From the NCBI RefSeq assembly GCF_029309835.1, contig NZ_JARJHL010000014.1:1-64000 (forward strand): DNA of 64,000 nt, in the 5' to 3' direction. The notes beneath the pieces are model-generated. The model did no database searches, was not told the origin of the DNA, and saw only the letters and a program-made list of their open reading frames with translations. Numbering within the stretch: position 1 is the stretch's first letter; the number at the start of each line of letters is the position of its first letter. Of this stretch, positions 1-9,706 are shown one piece after another. This stretch comes from Paracoccus sp. DMF-8 (GTDB taxonomy: Bacteria; Pseudomonadota; Alphaproteobacteria; Rhodobacterales; Rhodobacteraceae). The position numbers were made by a program, and so were the translations under genes.

Positions 1-1
1 G

Positions 2-1495
2 CAAGACCATTTCGATGAATTGCCCGTGGCCTTGCTGCTGCTGGACCCGGCCGGGGTGATCGTCCGTGCCAACAGTGCGGCAAGGGAGCTGTTGGGCGGC
101 CAGATCGACGGAAAATCGCTTGCGACCTTGCTCGAGGGGCCGGGCCGCCCGCTCTGCGATTGGGTGGCGGATGTTGCGACCGGACGGCTTGTCGGCGGAC
201 CCGAGGTTCTGCGCAGCCGCTCTGCCGGTCCCGAGCATTTCGTTCAGGTCACGCTTCGGCGCAGCGAAGAATCCGGCGTGACCGCCGTTCTGTCCGATGC
301 CAGCGATCTGAAAAAGCTGGAGGCGCAGTTTGCGCAAAGCCAGAAAATGCAGGCCATCGGCCAGCTTGCAGGTGGAATCGCGCATGATTTCAATAACCTG
401 CTGACGGCGATCAGCGGGCATTGCGATCTTTTGATGCTGCGCCATGACAAGGGGGATCCGGATTACGCGGATCTGGAACAGATCAATCAGAACGCCAATC
501 GCGCCGCCGCCCTGGTCGGTCAGTTGCTGGCATTTTCGCGCAAACAGAAGCTGAAGCTGCAGATGCTCGACCTGCGCGATTCGCTGTCCGATTTGACCCA
601 TCTGCTGAACCGGCTGGTCGGCGAACGCATCGTCCTGACCTTTCACCATGATCCCAAGCTGCACCTGATCCGCGCGGATAAACGTCAGTTGGAACAGGTG
701 ATCATGAACCTCGTGGTGAATGCACGGGATGCCATGGTCGATGGCGGTGATATCACGATCACGACGGGGAATGTGCATTTTGACAGCAACAACACCCATG
801 AACAGGCGATTCTGCCGCCGGGTGACTATGTCTGTGTCGCTGTCCAGGATCAGGGATGCGGCATCCCGCCCGACGTTCTGGACAAGATGTTCGAACCTTT
901 CTTCTCCACCAAACGCGTGGGAGAGGGCACGGGCCTTGGCCTGTCGACGGCCTATGGCATCGTCAAGCAGACAGGCGGCTACATTTTCTGCGACAGTGTC
1001 GTGGGCGAGGGCAGCCGTTTCAGCCTGTATTTCCCCGCCCATATCGGACAGGTGGCCGAGGCCGATCCCGCGCCTGCGCCAAAGCCAAGCGCCGTTCGCG
1101 CCGAACCCGCCGAACCCACCGTGCTGCTGGTCGAGGATGAGGCGCCGGTGCGCGCCTTCGCCTCTCGGGCGCTGCAACTGCAAGGGTGCAGGGTCTATGA
1201 GGCATCCTGCGCGGAAGAAGCGTTGGAGATCCTTTCCGATCAGCGCCTTATGATCGACGTCTTCGTGACCGATGTGGTGATGCCCGGCATGGACGGGCCG
1301 GCCTGGGTGCGCACCGCGCTGCGTGATCGACCTGCGACCCGCGTGATCTTCATGTCGGGCTATACCGAAGATATTTTTGCCGATGGCAACGCGCCGATCC
1401 CGGGGGCGAGCTTTCTGGCCAAGCCGTTTTCGCTCAGCGATCTGACGGCGCTGGTCAGCAAGCAGCTTGATGGTCGCAACGCAGAGGGGGCCTGA
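2..1495 (+). CDS. cckA: Hybrid sensor histidine kinase CckA, 5' end outside the window
   Basis: C-terminal ~497 residues of a CckA-type hybrid kinase. CckA feeds phosphate through ChpT to CtrA in alphaproteobacteria. The reading frame is open to the window edge, so the upstream membrane and sensor part is missing. Visible in order: a PAS-like segment (about residues 1-100), the HisKA H-box [10 protein letters not shown] (His about residue 128), the N box [10 protein letters not shown], the G1 box DQGCGIPPD, the G2 box GTGLGLS, then a receiver domain with [11 protein letters not shown], acceptor Asp in [11 protein letters not shown] and Lys in LAKPFS. All catalytic motifs are present. Identity rests on the [10 protein letters not shown] box with the fused receiver and on the recA neighbourhood. 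Confidence 0.92.
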   Translation, partial: QDHFDELPVALLLLDPAGVIVRANSAARELLGGQIDGKSLATLLEGPGRPLCDWVADVATGRLVGGPEVLRSRSAGPEHFVQVTLRRSEESGVTAVLSDASDLKKLEAQFAQSQKMQAIGQLAGGIAHDFNNLLTAISGHCDLLMLRHDKGDPDYADLEQINQNANRAAALVGQLLAFSRKQKLKLQMLDLRDSLSDLTHLLNRLVGERIVLTFHHDPKLHLIRADKRQLEQVIMNLVVNARDAMVDGGDITITTGNVHFDSNNTHEQAILPPGDYVCVAVQDQGCGIPPDVLDKMFEPFFSTKRVGEGTGLGLSTAYGIVKQTGGYIFCDSVVGEGSRFSLYFPAHIGQVAEADPAPAPKPSAVRAEPAEPTVLLVEDEAPVRAFASRALQLQGCRVYEASCAEEALEILSDQRLMIDVFVTDVVMPGMDGPAWVRTALRDRPATRVIFMSGYTEDIFADGNAPIPGASFLAKPFSLSDLTALVSKQLDGRNAEGA

Positions 1496-1521
1496 GCGCT
1501 TTGGCGCTGCTGGCGGGCAGG

Positions 1522-2133
1522 TTACGCGGTGACGGTCTCGCGTGGAACGGCAAGCGAATCATAAAGCGCCGCATCCTCGGCCAGGAATTCGCGAAGGCGC
1601 GCTTCCAGCTCGGGCGACAGGGAAACGTCGACGGAAGGGGGCACGTTGACCCGCGGCAGATGCAGGACGCAATCCAGCCGATCTTCCATGAATTCGGTAA
1701 ACTCCTCCATTTCTTCGTAGCGGAAAATGCAATCGACGCTTTGACCCTGATCGGTCAGAAAATCGGATTGGGTCCCGATCCGCGCGCGCATCCGCCCGTC
1801 CGCAGACATATAGGACTGCACGAAATCGGTGAAGGTGACGCCGGTCATTTCATGCAGAGGATCTTCGATATCATCGCGCATGCGAAAACGATACCAGCTT
1901 CGCAACCATTCGATGGGTTCGCGCATCACCGCGACCGTGGTCGGCTTGCGGTGGCCCGACGGTTGCAGCCAGGGGGCGATATGTTGCCGAAAGCTGCGGT
2001 AATCGGAATGTTTCAGATGGGGCGGGCGCATGACCGCAAGGCTTGCCAAAGGCTCCAGCGCCGATTCGATGGCGGTCGATCCGGCCTTGGGTGTCGCCAG
2101 AAAAACAAGGTCTTTTTCAAAGAAAATCAACAT
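1522..2133 (-). CDS. Sulfotransferase-family protein
   Basis: 203-residue protein with the PAPS-binding P-loop of sulfotransferases near its N terminus (LVFLATPKAGSTAIE) and a second Arg-containing segment VAVMREPIEWLRS matching the 3'-phosphate-binding strand. The family moves sulfate from PAPS to a hydroxyl or amine; the acceptor cannot be told here. I chose the ATG at 2131-2133 because homology starts there; the frame stays open upstream but that part reads as non-coding. It runs convergently to cckA with 26 bases between stops and divergently from recA. No PAPS synthesis or polysaccharide genes lie beside it, so its substrate and pathway are unknown. It is shorter than typical 250-300 residue sulfotransferases. 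Confidence 0.75.
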   Translation of the reverse strand: MLIFFEKDLVFLATPKAGSTAIESALEPLASLAVMRPPHLKHSDYRSFRQHIAPWLQPSGHRKPTTVAVMREPIEWLRSWYRFRMRDDIEDPLHEMTGVTFTDFVQSYMSADGRMRARIGTQSDFLTDQGQSVDCIFRYEEMEEFTEFMEDRLDCVLHLPRVNVPPSVDVSLSPELEARLREFLAEDAALYDSLAVPRETVTA

Positions 2134-2198
2134 CAAGATCGTCCCCAACCGGCTTTTTCGATCCGTATTTTTGCGTGTTTTACTGCGTAAACCAGTTG

Positions 2199-2206
2199 TT
2201 AACCAT
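2199..2206 (+). promoter_or_regulatory. TTAACCAT octamer, possible CtrA half-site
   Basis: Exact TTAACCAT in the AT-richer gap between the sulfotransferase and recA. TTAA-based sites bind the CtrA master regulator in alphaproteobacteria, and cckA, whose pathway controls CtrA, lies close by. A single octamer can occur by chance, so this is a weak suggestion. Confidence 0.3.
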
Positions 2207-2291
2207 CCTGCTTCACAATGAAGCCTCAGGGGCAGTTCATCAGGCCAAAAAATCCTGCGGGACGGCAAAGAGGATGGACAGGGCCCGAAAA

Positions 2292-2317
2292 GAACATTAC
2301 TAGAACATACATCGTTC
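2292..2317 (+). promoter_or_regulatory. SOS box (LexA operator) of recA
   Basis: GAAC (2292-2295), 7 bases, GAAC (2303-2306): the direct-repeat LexA operator known from alphaproteobacteria, equal to GTTC-N7-GTTC on the other strand. A third element, GTTC at 2314-2317, follows after another 7 bases in inverted orientation. The array sits 47-73 bases before the recA start, where a repressor would cover the promoter. It implies LexA repression and induction of recA by DNA damage. Confidence 0.85.
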
Positions 2318-2364
2318 ACCAAGATTGCCCCGACCCAAGGGGTGTGAGATAAGGTTGAGGACAG

Positions 2365-3435
2365 ATGGCAGGGGCAACACTTTTCGACATGAACGACAAG
2401 AAAACGGCAGATAAGCAAAAGGCGCTGGACAGCGCATTGGCGCAGATCGAACGGCAGTTCGGCAAGGGCTCGATCATGAAGCTGGGCGCCGACAACCCGG
2501 TGGCCGAGATCGAGGCGACATCGACCGGCTCGCTTGGTCTGGATATCGCGCTAGGCATCGGCGGCCTGCCCAAGGGCCGCATCATCGAGATTTTCGGCCC
2601 GGAAAGTTCGGGCAAGACCACGCTGACGCTGCATGTCGTGGCCGAAGAACAGAAAAAAGGCGGCGTCTGCGCCTTTGTCGATGCCGAACATGCGCTGGAT
2701 CCGCAATACGCGAAGCGGCTTGGCGTCAATCTGGACGAACTGCTGATCAGCCAGCCCGACACCGGGGAACAGGCGCTGGAGATCGTCGATACGCTGGTGC
2801 GTTCGGGTGCGGTCAGCCTGGTTGTCGTCGATTCGGTGGCGGCGCTGACGCCGAAATCGGAAATCGAGGGCGATATGGGCGATATGCAGATGGGCAGCCA
2901 GGCCCGCCTGATGAGCCAGGCGATGCGCAAGCTGACCGCCAGCATCGGCCGCAGCAACTGCATGGTGATCTTCATCAACCAGATCCGCATGAAGATCGGC
3001 GTGATGTTCGGCAACCCCGAAACCACGACCGGCGGCAATGCGCTGAAATTCTATGCTTCGGTGCGTCTGGACATCCGCCGCACCGGCTCGATCAAGGACC
3101 GCGACGAGGTTGTCGGCAACCAGACCAGGGTCAAGGTGGTCAAGAACAAGGTCGCGCCGCCCTTCCGTCAGGTCGAATTCGACATCATGTATGGCGAGGG
3201 TATTTCGAAGGTCGGCGAGCTTCTGGACCTGGGCGTCAAGGCGGGCGTCGTCGAGAAATCGGGGTCCTGGTATTCGCACGGGGATGAGCGGATCGGGCAG
3301 GGGCGTGAAAATGCCAAGCAATATCTGCGCGACAACCCCGATATCGCCTATGCGATCGAGGACAAGATCCGCGCCAGCCACGGTCTGGATTTTGGCCTGT
3401 CCGACGAAGAAAACGACGACCTGACCGAAGAATGA
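2365..3435 (+). CDS. recA: Recombinase RecA
   Basis: 356 residues, full length for RecA. It forms ATP-dependent filaments on single-stranded DNA, pairs homologous strands and triggers LexA self-cleavage. Walker [10 protein letters not shown] lies at about residues 79-87, Walker [11 protein letters not shown] follows, and the L2 loop region [10 protein letters not shown] is present. The start at 2365 is preceded by TTGAGGACAG with good Shine-Dalgarno spacing; an internal ATG at 2389 is less likely. The C terminus is acidic (EENDDLTEE), as usual. A LexA operator lies upstream and a strong terminator directly downstream, so recA is a single-gene unit. The frame is intact. Confidence 0.98.
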   Translation: MAGATLFDMNDKKTADKQKALDSALAQIERQFGKGSIMKLGADNPVAEIEATSTGSLGLDIALGIGGLPKGRIIEIFGPESSGKTTLTLHVVAEEQKKGGVCAFVDAEHALDPQYAKRLGVNLDELLISQPDTGEQALEIVDTLVRSGAVSLVVVDSVAALTPKSEIEGDMGDMQMGSQARLMSQAMRKLTASIGRSNCMVIFINQIRMKIGVMFGNPETTTGGNALKFYASVRLDIRRTGSIKDRDEVVGNQTRVKVVKNKVAPPFRQVEFDIMYGEGISKVGELLDLGVKAGVVEKSGSWYSHGDERIGQGRENAKQYLRDNPDIAYAIEDKIRASHGLDFGLSDEENDDLTEE

Positions 3436-3453
3436 TCGTGACCGTCAACGCGG

Positions 3454-3479
3454 AAAAGGGGCCTTTCGGGCCCCTTTTT
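3454..3479 (+). terminator. Rho-independent terminator of recA
   Basis: Ten-base-pair stem AAAAGGGGCC / GGCCCCTTTT with a five-base loop (3464-3468), the 3' arm running into five T. It begins 19 bases after the recA stop and separates recA from alaS. Confidence 0.9.
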
Positions 3480-3598
3480 GATGGCGCGGGCGATCACCGG
3501 CAAGGTTGCGCCTTTACGCTGGTCGCGCCGGGGGGTAATGGATTCCCCTGCATATCAAGACAGCGCCGGTTCAAGGCCCATCAGCGGGATCGCCAGAA

Positions 3599-6256
3599 AT
3601 GCCTAGCCTGAACGACATTCGTTCCACCTTCCTGGATTTCTTCAAGCGCAACGGCCATCAGGTCGTTGACTCGAGCCCGTTGGTGCCGCGCAACGACCCG
3701 ACGCTGATGTTCACGAACTCGGGCATGGTCCAGTTCAAGAACCTGTTCACCGGGGTTGAGCATCGCGACTACACCCGCGCAACCACCGCGCAGAAATGCG
3801 TGCGCGCGGGCGGCAAGCACAACGATCTGGACAATGTCGGCTATACCGCGCGGCATCATACCTTCTTTGAAATGCTGGGGAATTTCAGCTTCGGCGATTA
3901 TTTCAAATCCGACGCGATCCCCTTTGCCTGGGAATTGCTGACCAGGGATTTCGGCATTCCGAAAGACAAGCTGCTGGTCACGGTTTACCATACCGATGAC
4001 GAGGCGGCGGATATCTGGAAAAAGGTCGCGGGCCTGTCGGATGACCGCATCATCCGCATTCCGACCGATGACAATTTCTGGCGCATGGGCCCGACCGGTC
4101 CCTGCGGCCCCTGCACCGAGATTTTCTTTGACCACGGCGACCATATCTGGGGCGGCCCTCCGGGTTCGGCGGATGAGGATGGCGACCGTTTCATCGAAAT
4201 CTGGAACCTCGTTTTCATGCAGAACGAGCAGTTCGAGGATGGCTCGATGCGGGCGCTGGACATGCAGTCGATCGACACCGGCATGGGGCTGGAGCGGATC
4301 GGCGCGCTGCTGCAGGGCAAGCACGACAATTACGACACCGACTTGATGCGCAGCCTGATCGAGGCCAGCGCCCATGCGACCAGTTCGGACCCCGACGGGC
4401 CGGGCAAGGTGCATCACCGTGTCATCGCCGACCACCTGCGCTCGACCAGTTTCCTGATTGCGGACGGGGTCATGCCCAGCAATGAGGGGCGCGGCTATGT
4501 GCTGCGCCGGATCATGCGCCGCGCGATGCGTCATGCCCATATGCTGGGCGCCAAGGACCCGGTCATGTATCGGCTGGTCCCGGCGCTGGTGCGCCAGATG
4601 GGCACGGCCTATCCCGAACTGGGGCGCGCGCAGGCGCTGATCGAAGAAACGCTGAAACTGGAAGAAAGCCGGTTCCGCCAGACGCTGGATCGCGGTCTGC
4701 GCCTGCTGGACGATGAGCTGTCGCGCCTGCCTGACGGTGCCGATCTGCCCGGCGCGGCGGCCTTCAAACTGTATGACACCTACGGTTTCCCGTTGGACCT
4801 GACGCAGGATGCGCTGCGCGAAAAGGGCCGCGCGGTCGAGGTCGCGGGTTTCGACGAAGCCATGGCCGAGCAGAAGGCCAAGGCCCGCGCGGCCTGGTCG
4901 GGTTCGGGCGAAACGGCGGATGCGACGATCTGGTTCGACCTGGCCGAGCAGCATGGCGCGACCGAATTTCTGGGCTATGACACTGAACTGGCCGAAGGAC
5001 AGATCCTGTCGCTGGTCCGCGACGGCGCGGCGGTCGATGCCGCGACCGAAGGGGAAACCGTTCAGATCGTCGCCAACCAGACGCCGTTTTATGCGGAATC
5101 CGGTGGTCAGGTCGGCGATACCGGGCTGATCAAGACGGAAACCGGCGCGGCGCGGGTCACCGATACGAAAAAGGTCAGCGGGCTGTTCATCCATGTCGCC
5201 GAGGTGACCCTGGGTCAGATCAGCCGTGGTCAGGGTGCGCAACTGTCGGTCGATCACGACCGTCGCGGTGCCATTCGCGCGAACCATTCGGCCACGCATC
5301 TGCTGCATGAGGCGCTGCGCCGCGCGCTTGGTGAACATGTCGCACAGCGCGGCAGCCTGAATGCGCCGGATCGGCTGCGCTTCGACTTCAGCCATACCAA
5401 GGCGATGTCGGCGGATGAAATCGCGCAGGTCGAACGCGAGGTGAATGATTTCATCCGCCAGAATACCCCGGTCGAAACCCGGATCATGACGCCTGACGAT
5501 GCCCGCGCGCTTGGCGCCCGGGCGCTGTTCGGCGAGAAATATGGCGACGAGGTGCGCGTCGTGTCCATGGGCGAGCTGGAAGGCTCGGGCAAGGGGCAGG
5601 CGGGGCGGACCTATTCGCTGGAACTGTGCGGCGGCACCCATGTCGGGCGCACCGGCGATATCGGCATGTTCGCGCTGACCTCGGAAACCGCCTCGGCTGC
5701 GGGGATCCGGCGGATCGAGGCGCTGACCGGTCAGGCCGCGATGGAGGCCTTGCGTCGTGTCGATGGCGAAATGACTGAAATTGCTGGCATTCTGAAGGCT
5801 CAGGCTGGCGATGTGGTGGGTAAGGTCCGCGCTTTGGCCGATGAACGCAAGGCGCTGGCCAATGAGGTCGCGCAGCTGAAGCGTCAGCTGGCGATGGGTG
5901 GCGGTTCGGATGAGGCGCCGAAAGAGATCAACGGGATCAAGTTGGTCGCGCGCCGTGTCGATGGCGTGACCGGCAAGGAGCTTGGCCCGCTGGTCGATGA
6001 GATGAAGGCGAAACTGGGCTCTGGTGCCGTGGTCGTTCTGGCCGAGGCGGATGGCAAGGCCACCGTCGCGGCGGGCGTGACCCCGGATCTGGTCGCGCGG
6101 ATTTCGGCGGTCGATCTGGTGCAGGCGGCGACCGTCGCGCTTGGCGGCAAGGGCGGTGGCGGCCGCCCCGACCGTGCCCAGGGTGGCGCCCCCAGCCTTG
6201 CGGCCGCCGATGCCGCCATCGCCAGCGTCGAGGCCCTGATCGGAGAACGCGCATGA
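3599..6256 (+). CDS. alaS: Alanyl-tRNA synthetase
   Basis: 885 residues, the usual bacterial AlaS length. It charges tRNA-Ala and edits Ser and Gly misacylation. The N-terminal class II core starts [12 protein letters not shown] and includes [13 protein letters not shown] (motif 1 region) and the GMGLERI segment. The editing domain carries HSATHLLH and the distal CGGTHV zinc-site motif. The C-terminal region (about residues 750-885) contains a coiled coil and the Gly-rich C-Ala end. The recA-alaS order is common in Rhodobacteraceae. The last four bases overlap the start of the next gene. The frame is intact. Confidence 0.98.
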   Translation: MPSLNDIRSTFLDFFKRNGHQVVDSSPLVPRNDPTLMFTNSGMVQFKNLFTGVEHRDYTRATTAQKCVRAGGKHNDLDNVGYTARHHTFFEMLGNFSFGDYFKSDAIPFAWELLTRDFGIPKDKLLVTVYHTDDEAADIWKKVAGLSDDRIIRIPTDDNFWRMGPTGPCGPCTEIFFDHGDHIWGGPPGSADEDGDRFIEIWNLVFMQNEQFEDGSMRALDMQSIDTGMGLERIGALLQGKHDNYDTDLMRSLIEASAHATSSDPDGPGKVHHRVIADHLRSTSFLIADGVMPSNEGRGYVLRRIMRRAMRHAHMLGAKDPVMYRLVPALVRQMGTAYPELGRAQALIEETLKLEESRFRQTLDRGLRLLDDELSRLPDGADLPGAAAFKLYDTYGFPLDLTQDALREKGRAVEVAGFDEAMAEQKAKARAAWSGSGETADATIWFDLAEQHGATEFLGYDTELAEGQILSLVRDGAAVDAATEGETVQIVANQTPFYAESGGQVGDTGLIKTETGAARVTDTKKVSGLFIHVAEVTLGQISRGQGAQLSVDHDRRGAIRANHSATHLLHEALRRALGEHVAQRGSLNAPDRLRFDFSHTKAMSADEIAQVEREVNDFIRQNTPVETRIMTPDDARALGARALFGEKYGDEVRVVSMGELEGSGKGQAGRTYSLELCGGTHVGRTGDIGMFALTSETASAAGIRRIEALTGQAAMEALRRVDGEMTEIAGILKAQAGDVVGKVRALADERKALANEVAQLKRQLAMGGGSDEAPKEINGIKLVARRVDGVTGKELGPLVDEMKAKLGSGAVVVLAEADGKATVAAGVTPDLVARISAVDLVQAATVALGGKGGGGRPDRAQGGAPSLAAADAAIASVEALIGERA

Positions 6257-6552
6257 CCGCCCTGTGGATTGCCCATGTCAATGTAACCGACGCCGAAGCC
6301 TATGGCCGCTACGCGAAGGAAGCCGGGCCTGCGATTGCGGCGCATGGTGGTGTCTTTCTGGCGCGCGGCAGCCGCTATCAGCAGCTTGAGGGCACGGAAA
6401 AGACCCGCAATGTCGTTGCGCGCTTTCCCAGCTTTGACGCGGCTGTCGCCTGCTACCATTCGCCCGAATATCAGGCGGCGCTGGTTCATGCCCAAGGTGC
6501 GGCCGAGCGCGATCTTGTGATCGTCGAGGAAAGCGAGCCGTCTGCGAAATAG
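6253..6552 (+). CDS. DUF1330 family protein
   Basis: 99 residues. The whole protein matches the DUF1330 fold, a small ferredoxin-like alpha/beta barrel family: [18 protein letters not shown] at the start, [10 protein letters not shown] in the middle, and the family's [19 protein letters not shown] near residues 55-75. Its biochemical role is unknown. ATG overlaps the alaS stop (ATGA), so the two genes are translationally coupled, yet nothing in it suggests an aminoacylation role. Confidence 0.88.
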   Translation: MTALWIAHVNVTDAEAYGRYAKEAGPAIAAHGGVFLARGSRYQQLEGTEKTRNVVARFPSFDAAVACYHSPEYQAALVHAQGAAERDLVIVEESEPSAK

Positions 6553-6612
6553 CATGATTCCTTAAGGACTCCGTGCTAGCCATGGTCAAAAGACGTGAAG
6601 CAGGGGCAGGTG

Positions 6613-7407
6613 ATGTGCCGTTGGGCCGCCTATATCGGGGCACCGATCTATCTTGAGGATATCGTCAGCCGTCCGGGCCATTCGCTTGTCCGGCAAAGCC
6701 ATGAGGCGACGCGCTGCCTGACGCCGGTGAATGCCGATGGTTTCGGCATCGCCTGGTATGGTGAGCGCGAGGAACCGGGCCTGTATCGCGATGTCATGCC
6801 CGCGTGGAGCGATCCGAACCTGCTGAGCCTGACGGCCACGGTGAAATCGCATCTGTTCATGGCGCATGTCCGCGCCTCGACCGGGACCTCGACCAGCCGG
6901 ACGAACTGTCACCCTTTCACGGCGGGGCGCTGGTCCTTCATGCATAATGGCCAGTTCGGGGGTTATGACGGCTACCGCCGCGCGGCCGAAATGCTGATCC
7001 CGGAAGATGTCTATCACCATCGCAAAGGCGTCACGGATAGCGAGGCGCTGTTTCTGATGGCGCTTGGCCGGGGGCTGGATATCGATCCGCTGGCCGCGAT
7101 GGCGCAGGCAACGGCAGAGTTCGAGGCGCTGGCGCAGGCACGCGGATCGGCCCCGCATGTGCGCATTGCCGCGGCCTTTTCGGATGGCGAACGGCTGTAT
7201 GCCCTGCGTTATGCCAGCGACGATCACGCGCCAAGCCTGTTTTACCGCTGGTCGCAGTCGCGCGCGGGCTATGCGGTCGTGTCCGAGCCGCTGGAGCCGG
7301 AAGAGGCCGATTGGCAGGAACTGGCGCCGAATTCCTTTTGCATCTTTGAGCGTGAGGGGATGGCGCGGATGGATTTCACGCCGGATTTGCTGCATCGCGC
7401 GGCTTGA
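6613..7407 (+). CDS. Class II glutamine amidotransferase (EgtC/YafJ type)
   Basis: 264 residues. I start it at 6613 because class II amidotransferases need Cys2 freed by Met removal, giving MCRWAAYIG; GGGGCAGGTG just upstream serves as ribosome site. Family motifs: NADGFGIAWYG (about residues 40-50), AHVRASTG, the NCHPF segment and WSFMHNGQFGGYDGYRR. Such enzymes hydrolyse the gamma amide of glutamine or of gamma-glutamyl compounds. EgtC belongs to ergothioneine synthesis, but no egtB or egtD is nearby, so the substrate is open. The gene lies 60 bases after the DUF1330 gene on the same strand. Confidence 0.85.
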   Translation: MCRWAAYIGAPIYLEDIVSRPGHSLVRQSHEATRCLTPVNADGFGIAWYGEREEPGLYRDVMPAWSDPNLLSLTATVKSHLFMAHVRASTGTSTSRTNCHPFTAGRWSFMHNGQFGGYDGYRRAAEMLIPEDVYHHRKGVTDSEALFLMALGRGLDIDPLAAMAQATAEFEALAQARGSAPHVRIAAAFSDGERLYALRYASDDHAPSLFYRWSQSRAGYAVVSEPLEPEEADWQELAPNSFCIFEREGMARMDFTPDLLHRAA

Positions 7408-7586
7408 GCTTCGGGCGCGGCGCTGTAAGCGGGCCGCATATCTGCGGTCGTATAGTGGGCGCGCATATCTTGCGGAAAACCGACAGATGCGGAAAAGCTT
7501 CTGCCGGAAACCTGTCCCGGAAACCTATCGCGTAAACATTCCCTGATGAGGTGAGGCGCTGCCACCGTCCCCCTTTCGTTGCTCTG

Positions 7587-8206
7587 TCAGGGGCGCGGCT
7601 GCAAACCGCCCTGTTCGATCAGAAATTCAACGACATCCTGCACGCCGATGCCATGTCGCAACTGCGCCATGACAAAGGGCCTGCCCGCGCGCGCCGCCGT
7701 CGTATCCCGTTCCAGCAGCGCCACATCGACGCCGACATGCGGGGCCAGATCGGTCTTGTTCACCACCAGCAGATCCGAACGCGCAAGGCCGGGGCCGCGT
7801 TTGCGCGGAATGTCCTGACCCGCCGCCGTGTCGATGACATAGATCGTCAGATCGGCCAGTTCCGGGCTGAAGGTCGCGGCCAGATTGTCGCCGCCGGATT
7901 CGATCAGCACCAGTTCCAGATCCGGGATCGCGGCGGTCAGTTCGGCGATGGCGGCCAGATTGATGCTGGCATCCTCGCGGATCGCGGTATGGGGGCAGCC
8001 GCCGGTTTCGACCCCCGGATGCGGTCAAAGGGCAGGACCTGCGCGCGCATCAGGGCCTCGGCATCCTCACGCGTGTAGATGTCATTGGTGACGACGGCCA
8101 TCGACAGGCGCGGCGCCAGCGCGCGGGCCAGTTGTTCGGTCAGCGTCGTCTTGCCCGCGCCGACCGGGCCGCCGATGCCGACGCGAAGGGGGCCGTTCGT
8201 GCTCAT
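7587..8206 (-). CDS. ureG: Urease accessory GTPase UreG, one frame break
   Basis: SIMIBI-class GTPase that powers nickel delivery to apo-urease together with UreD, UreF and UreE. The first part (8206 down to about 8016) has the P-loop [11 protein letters not shown] and [12 protein letters not shown]. The second part continues in another frame with [21 protein letters not shown] and the specificity motif VVNKTDLA. The break lies in the C run at 8012-8016 on the plus strand: adding one base restores the invariant [14 protein letters not shown]. Last gene of the urease operon, overlapping ureF by four bases. A homopolymer deletion is the simplest cause, so I treat it as a real gene. Confidence 0.9.
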
Positions 8207-8871
8207 GTCCGGAAAATCCTTATGTCCAGCGTTTCATGCTCCATCGCGGCAAGCTCGGCCCCGAAACAGGCGGAACCAAGGTCGTCGGCCGAGGCAAAGA
8301 CGGCGCGGCGCGCGGTTTCGGCGATGGTCGGATGCAGGCCCGCCAGCAGGCGCTGGCCACGGCTTTGGCCAAGCGGCACGAAACGGGTCGCGCCCAGGAT
8401 CAGGTTCGCGGCGAAGGCATGCAGGTAATGGGCGGTGATATCATGGATGGGCAGGTCAAGGCCGCGCGCCGCCAGACCCACGGCAAGGGGCAGGGGCAGG
8501 GCGGGCAGGTCGCGCCCGCTCATCGCCGAAATCGTCGCGGCAAAGGCGCGGCCCTGATCCATCGTTTCGGTCAGGCGTTCGGCGGAACCGGCAAGGGCGC
8601 GGGCGATCAGCGCCAGTTCGGTGATGTCTTCGTCCTTCAGCGCCAGCGACAGCAGCACCGCATCGGTCCAGCCACCGCCCCGCGTCACCACATCGCCGAC
8701 CCAATCGCCGATCCTTGTCGCGTCGCGCAACCCGCCCGCGATCACGGTTTCCAGACCATGGGAAAAGGCAAAGCCGCCGGTCGGAAAGGACGGCGACAGC
8801 CATTGCACCAGCGACAGCCGGTCGATGTCGCGCCGCGCGGGTGCGAAGACCGAAGGGTCAGGGGTGGCCAT
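8203..8871 (-). CDS. ureF: Urease accessory protein UreF
   Basis: About 222 residues, all-helical UreF, which bridges UreD and UreG in the urease activation complex. Recognisable by [18 protein letters not shown] (about residues 20-40), the all-helical middle and the end region GFHP-like [14 protein letters not shown] chose the ATG at 8869-8871, which overlaps the ureE 3' end by 14 bases; the longer frame upstream is only ureE in another frame. Four-base overlap with ureG downstream. The frame is intact. Confidence 0.93.
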   Translation of the reverse strand: MATPDPSVFAPARRDIDRLSLVQWLSPSFPTGGFAFSHGLETVIAGGLRDATRIGDWVGDVVTRGGGWTDAVLLSLALKDEDITELALIARALAGSAERLTETMDQGRAFAATISAMSGRDLPALPLPLAVGLAARGLDLPIHDITAHYLHAFAANLILGATRFVPLGQSRGQRLLAGLHPTIAETARRAVFASADDLGSACFGAELAAMEHETLDIRIFRT

Positions 8872-9331
8872 GATCGTGGCCCATGGTCCGGCCATGGCCA
8901 TAGGCGCCGCCTTCGGGGTTGAAGGCCGCCATCGTCGGCGTGACCCCGGCGCCAAGGCCGCGCAGCATGGTTTCCAGAACGTGATCGGCGCGGATCAGCA
9001 GGTGGTCGGCGGCGATCTGGCAAGGGGTGTGGCGGTTGCCGATATGCCGTGCAAGGCGCGGCAGCGGGCCTTCGACGCGCAGGCAGGGCTCGACCGCCGA
9101 TTGCACGCCGATCAGGCGGCCATCATCAAGGACAAAGGCATCGCCCGCATCAAGGCTGGTTGTCTGGGCAAGATCGACCAGAAAGGACAGGCCCGTGCGG
9201 CTGGTCAGGCGCCTGCGACGCAGAAAGCGCGATTCGTAATCCAGAACCACGGCATCATCGGCAGGCGTGGCGCGACGGATTTCCGTCGCGCGGGGCGTTG
9301 CAAGCCCGGCTGCAAGGGGCAGGTTCAACAT
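8858..9331 (-). CDS. ureE: Urease nickel metallochaperone UreE
   Basis: 157 residues. UreE binds Ni and hands it to the UreG-UreF-UreD complex. The N-terminal peptide-binding domain has LDYESRFLRRRRLTSRTG; the C-terminal metal domain has ARHIGNRHTPCQI, including the conserved metal-binding His, and VLETMLRGLGAGV. The C terminus ends in a short His-rich tail (GHDHGHP), a modest version of the nickel-binding tail of many UreE proteins. It lies after the DUF1127 gene and overlaps ureF. Confidence 0.94.
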   Translation of the reverse strand: MLNLPLAAGLATPRATEIRRATPADDAVVLDYESRFLRRRRLTSRTGLSFLVDLAQTTSLDAGDAFVLDDGRLIGVQSAVEPCLRVEGPLPRLARHIGNRHTPCQIAADHLLIRADHVLETMLRGLGAGVTPTMAAFNPEGGAYGHGRTMGHDHGHP

Positions 9332-9362
9332 GGTGCCGCCCCCCGCCGGTCATGGCCGGTGC

Positions 9363-9572
9363 TTAGCGGCGCGGCTCGTCGCGCATGACATAGGACAGGA
9401 TCTTGCCCCGCGTCAGGCCCATGCGGGCCAGTTCGTCGTCCGAACGCAGATCCAGACGCTTGTATTCGGTGACGCGTTCCTTGGCCTCGACGAAGGACCG
9501 GACCGCCGCAGTGATCGAAGCAGCGACCGAGGAGAGGAACGGAATATGCGTATTCGTCGAAAGATGTGCCAT
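9363..9572 (-). CDS. DUF1127 small protein inside the urease operon
   Basis: 69 residues from the ATG at 9570-9572 (MAHLSTNTHIP). The C-terminal half carries the DUF1127 signature: RLDLRSDDELARMGLTRGKI. DUF1127 proteins are short, basic alphaproteobacterial proteins; some of the family affect RNA turnover or phosphate and stress responses. It sits in the same direction between ureC and ureE, with about 134 bases to ureC and 31 to ureE, an unusual content for a urease operon. A second DUF1127 gene is at 38346. Confidence 0.85.
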   Translation of the reverse strand: MAHLSTNTHIPFLSSVAASITAAVRSFVEAKERVTEYKRLDLRSDDELARMGLTRGKILSYVMRDEPRR

Positions 9573-9706
9573 CTGATTTTCCCACGGGAACCCCATGTTC
9601 CCTGATGGCCATGACATAGGCATCCGGCGCGGATTTGAGCACCACCGATTCCGGCAATGCTGCATTGCAGTAGCGAGATGGCGGCGCAAGGGTCATCGGC
9701 GGTCCT

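Noticed and set aside
3581..5641. Minus-strand open frame of about 686 codons
   Set aside because: Lies wholly antisense to alaS, whose protein is fully conserved; no ribosome site and low-complexity composition.
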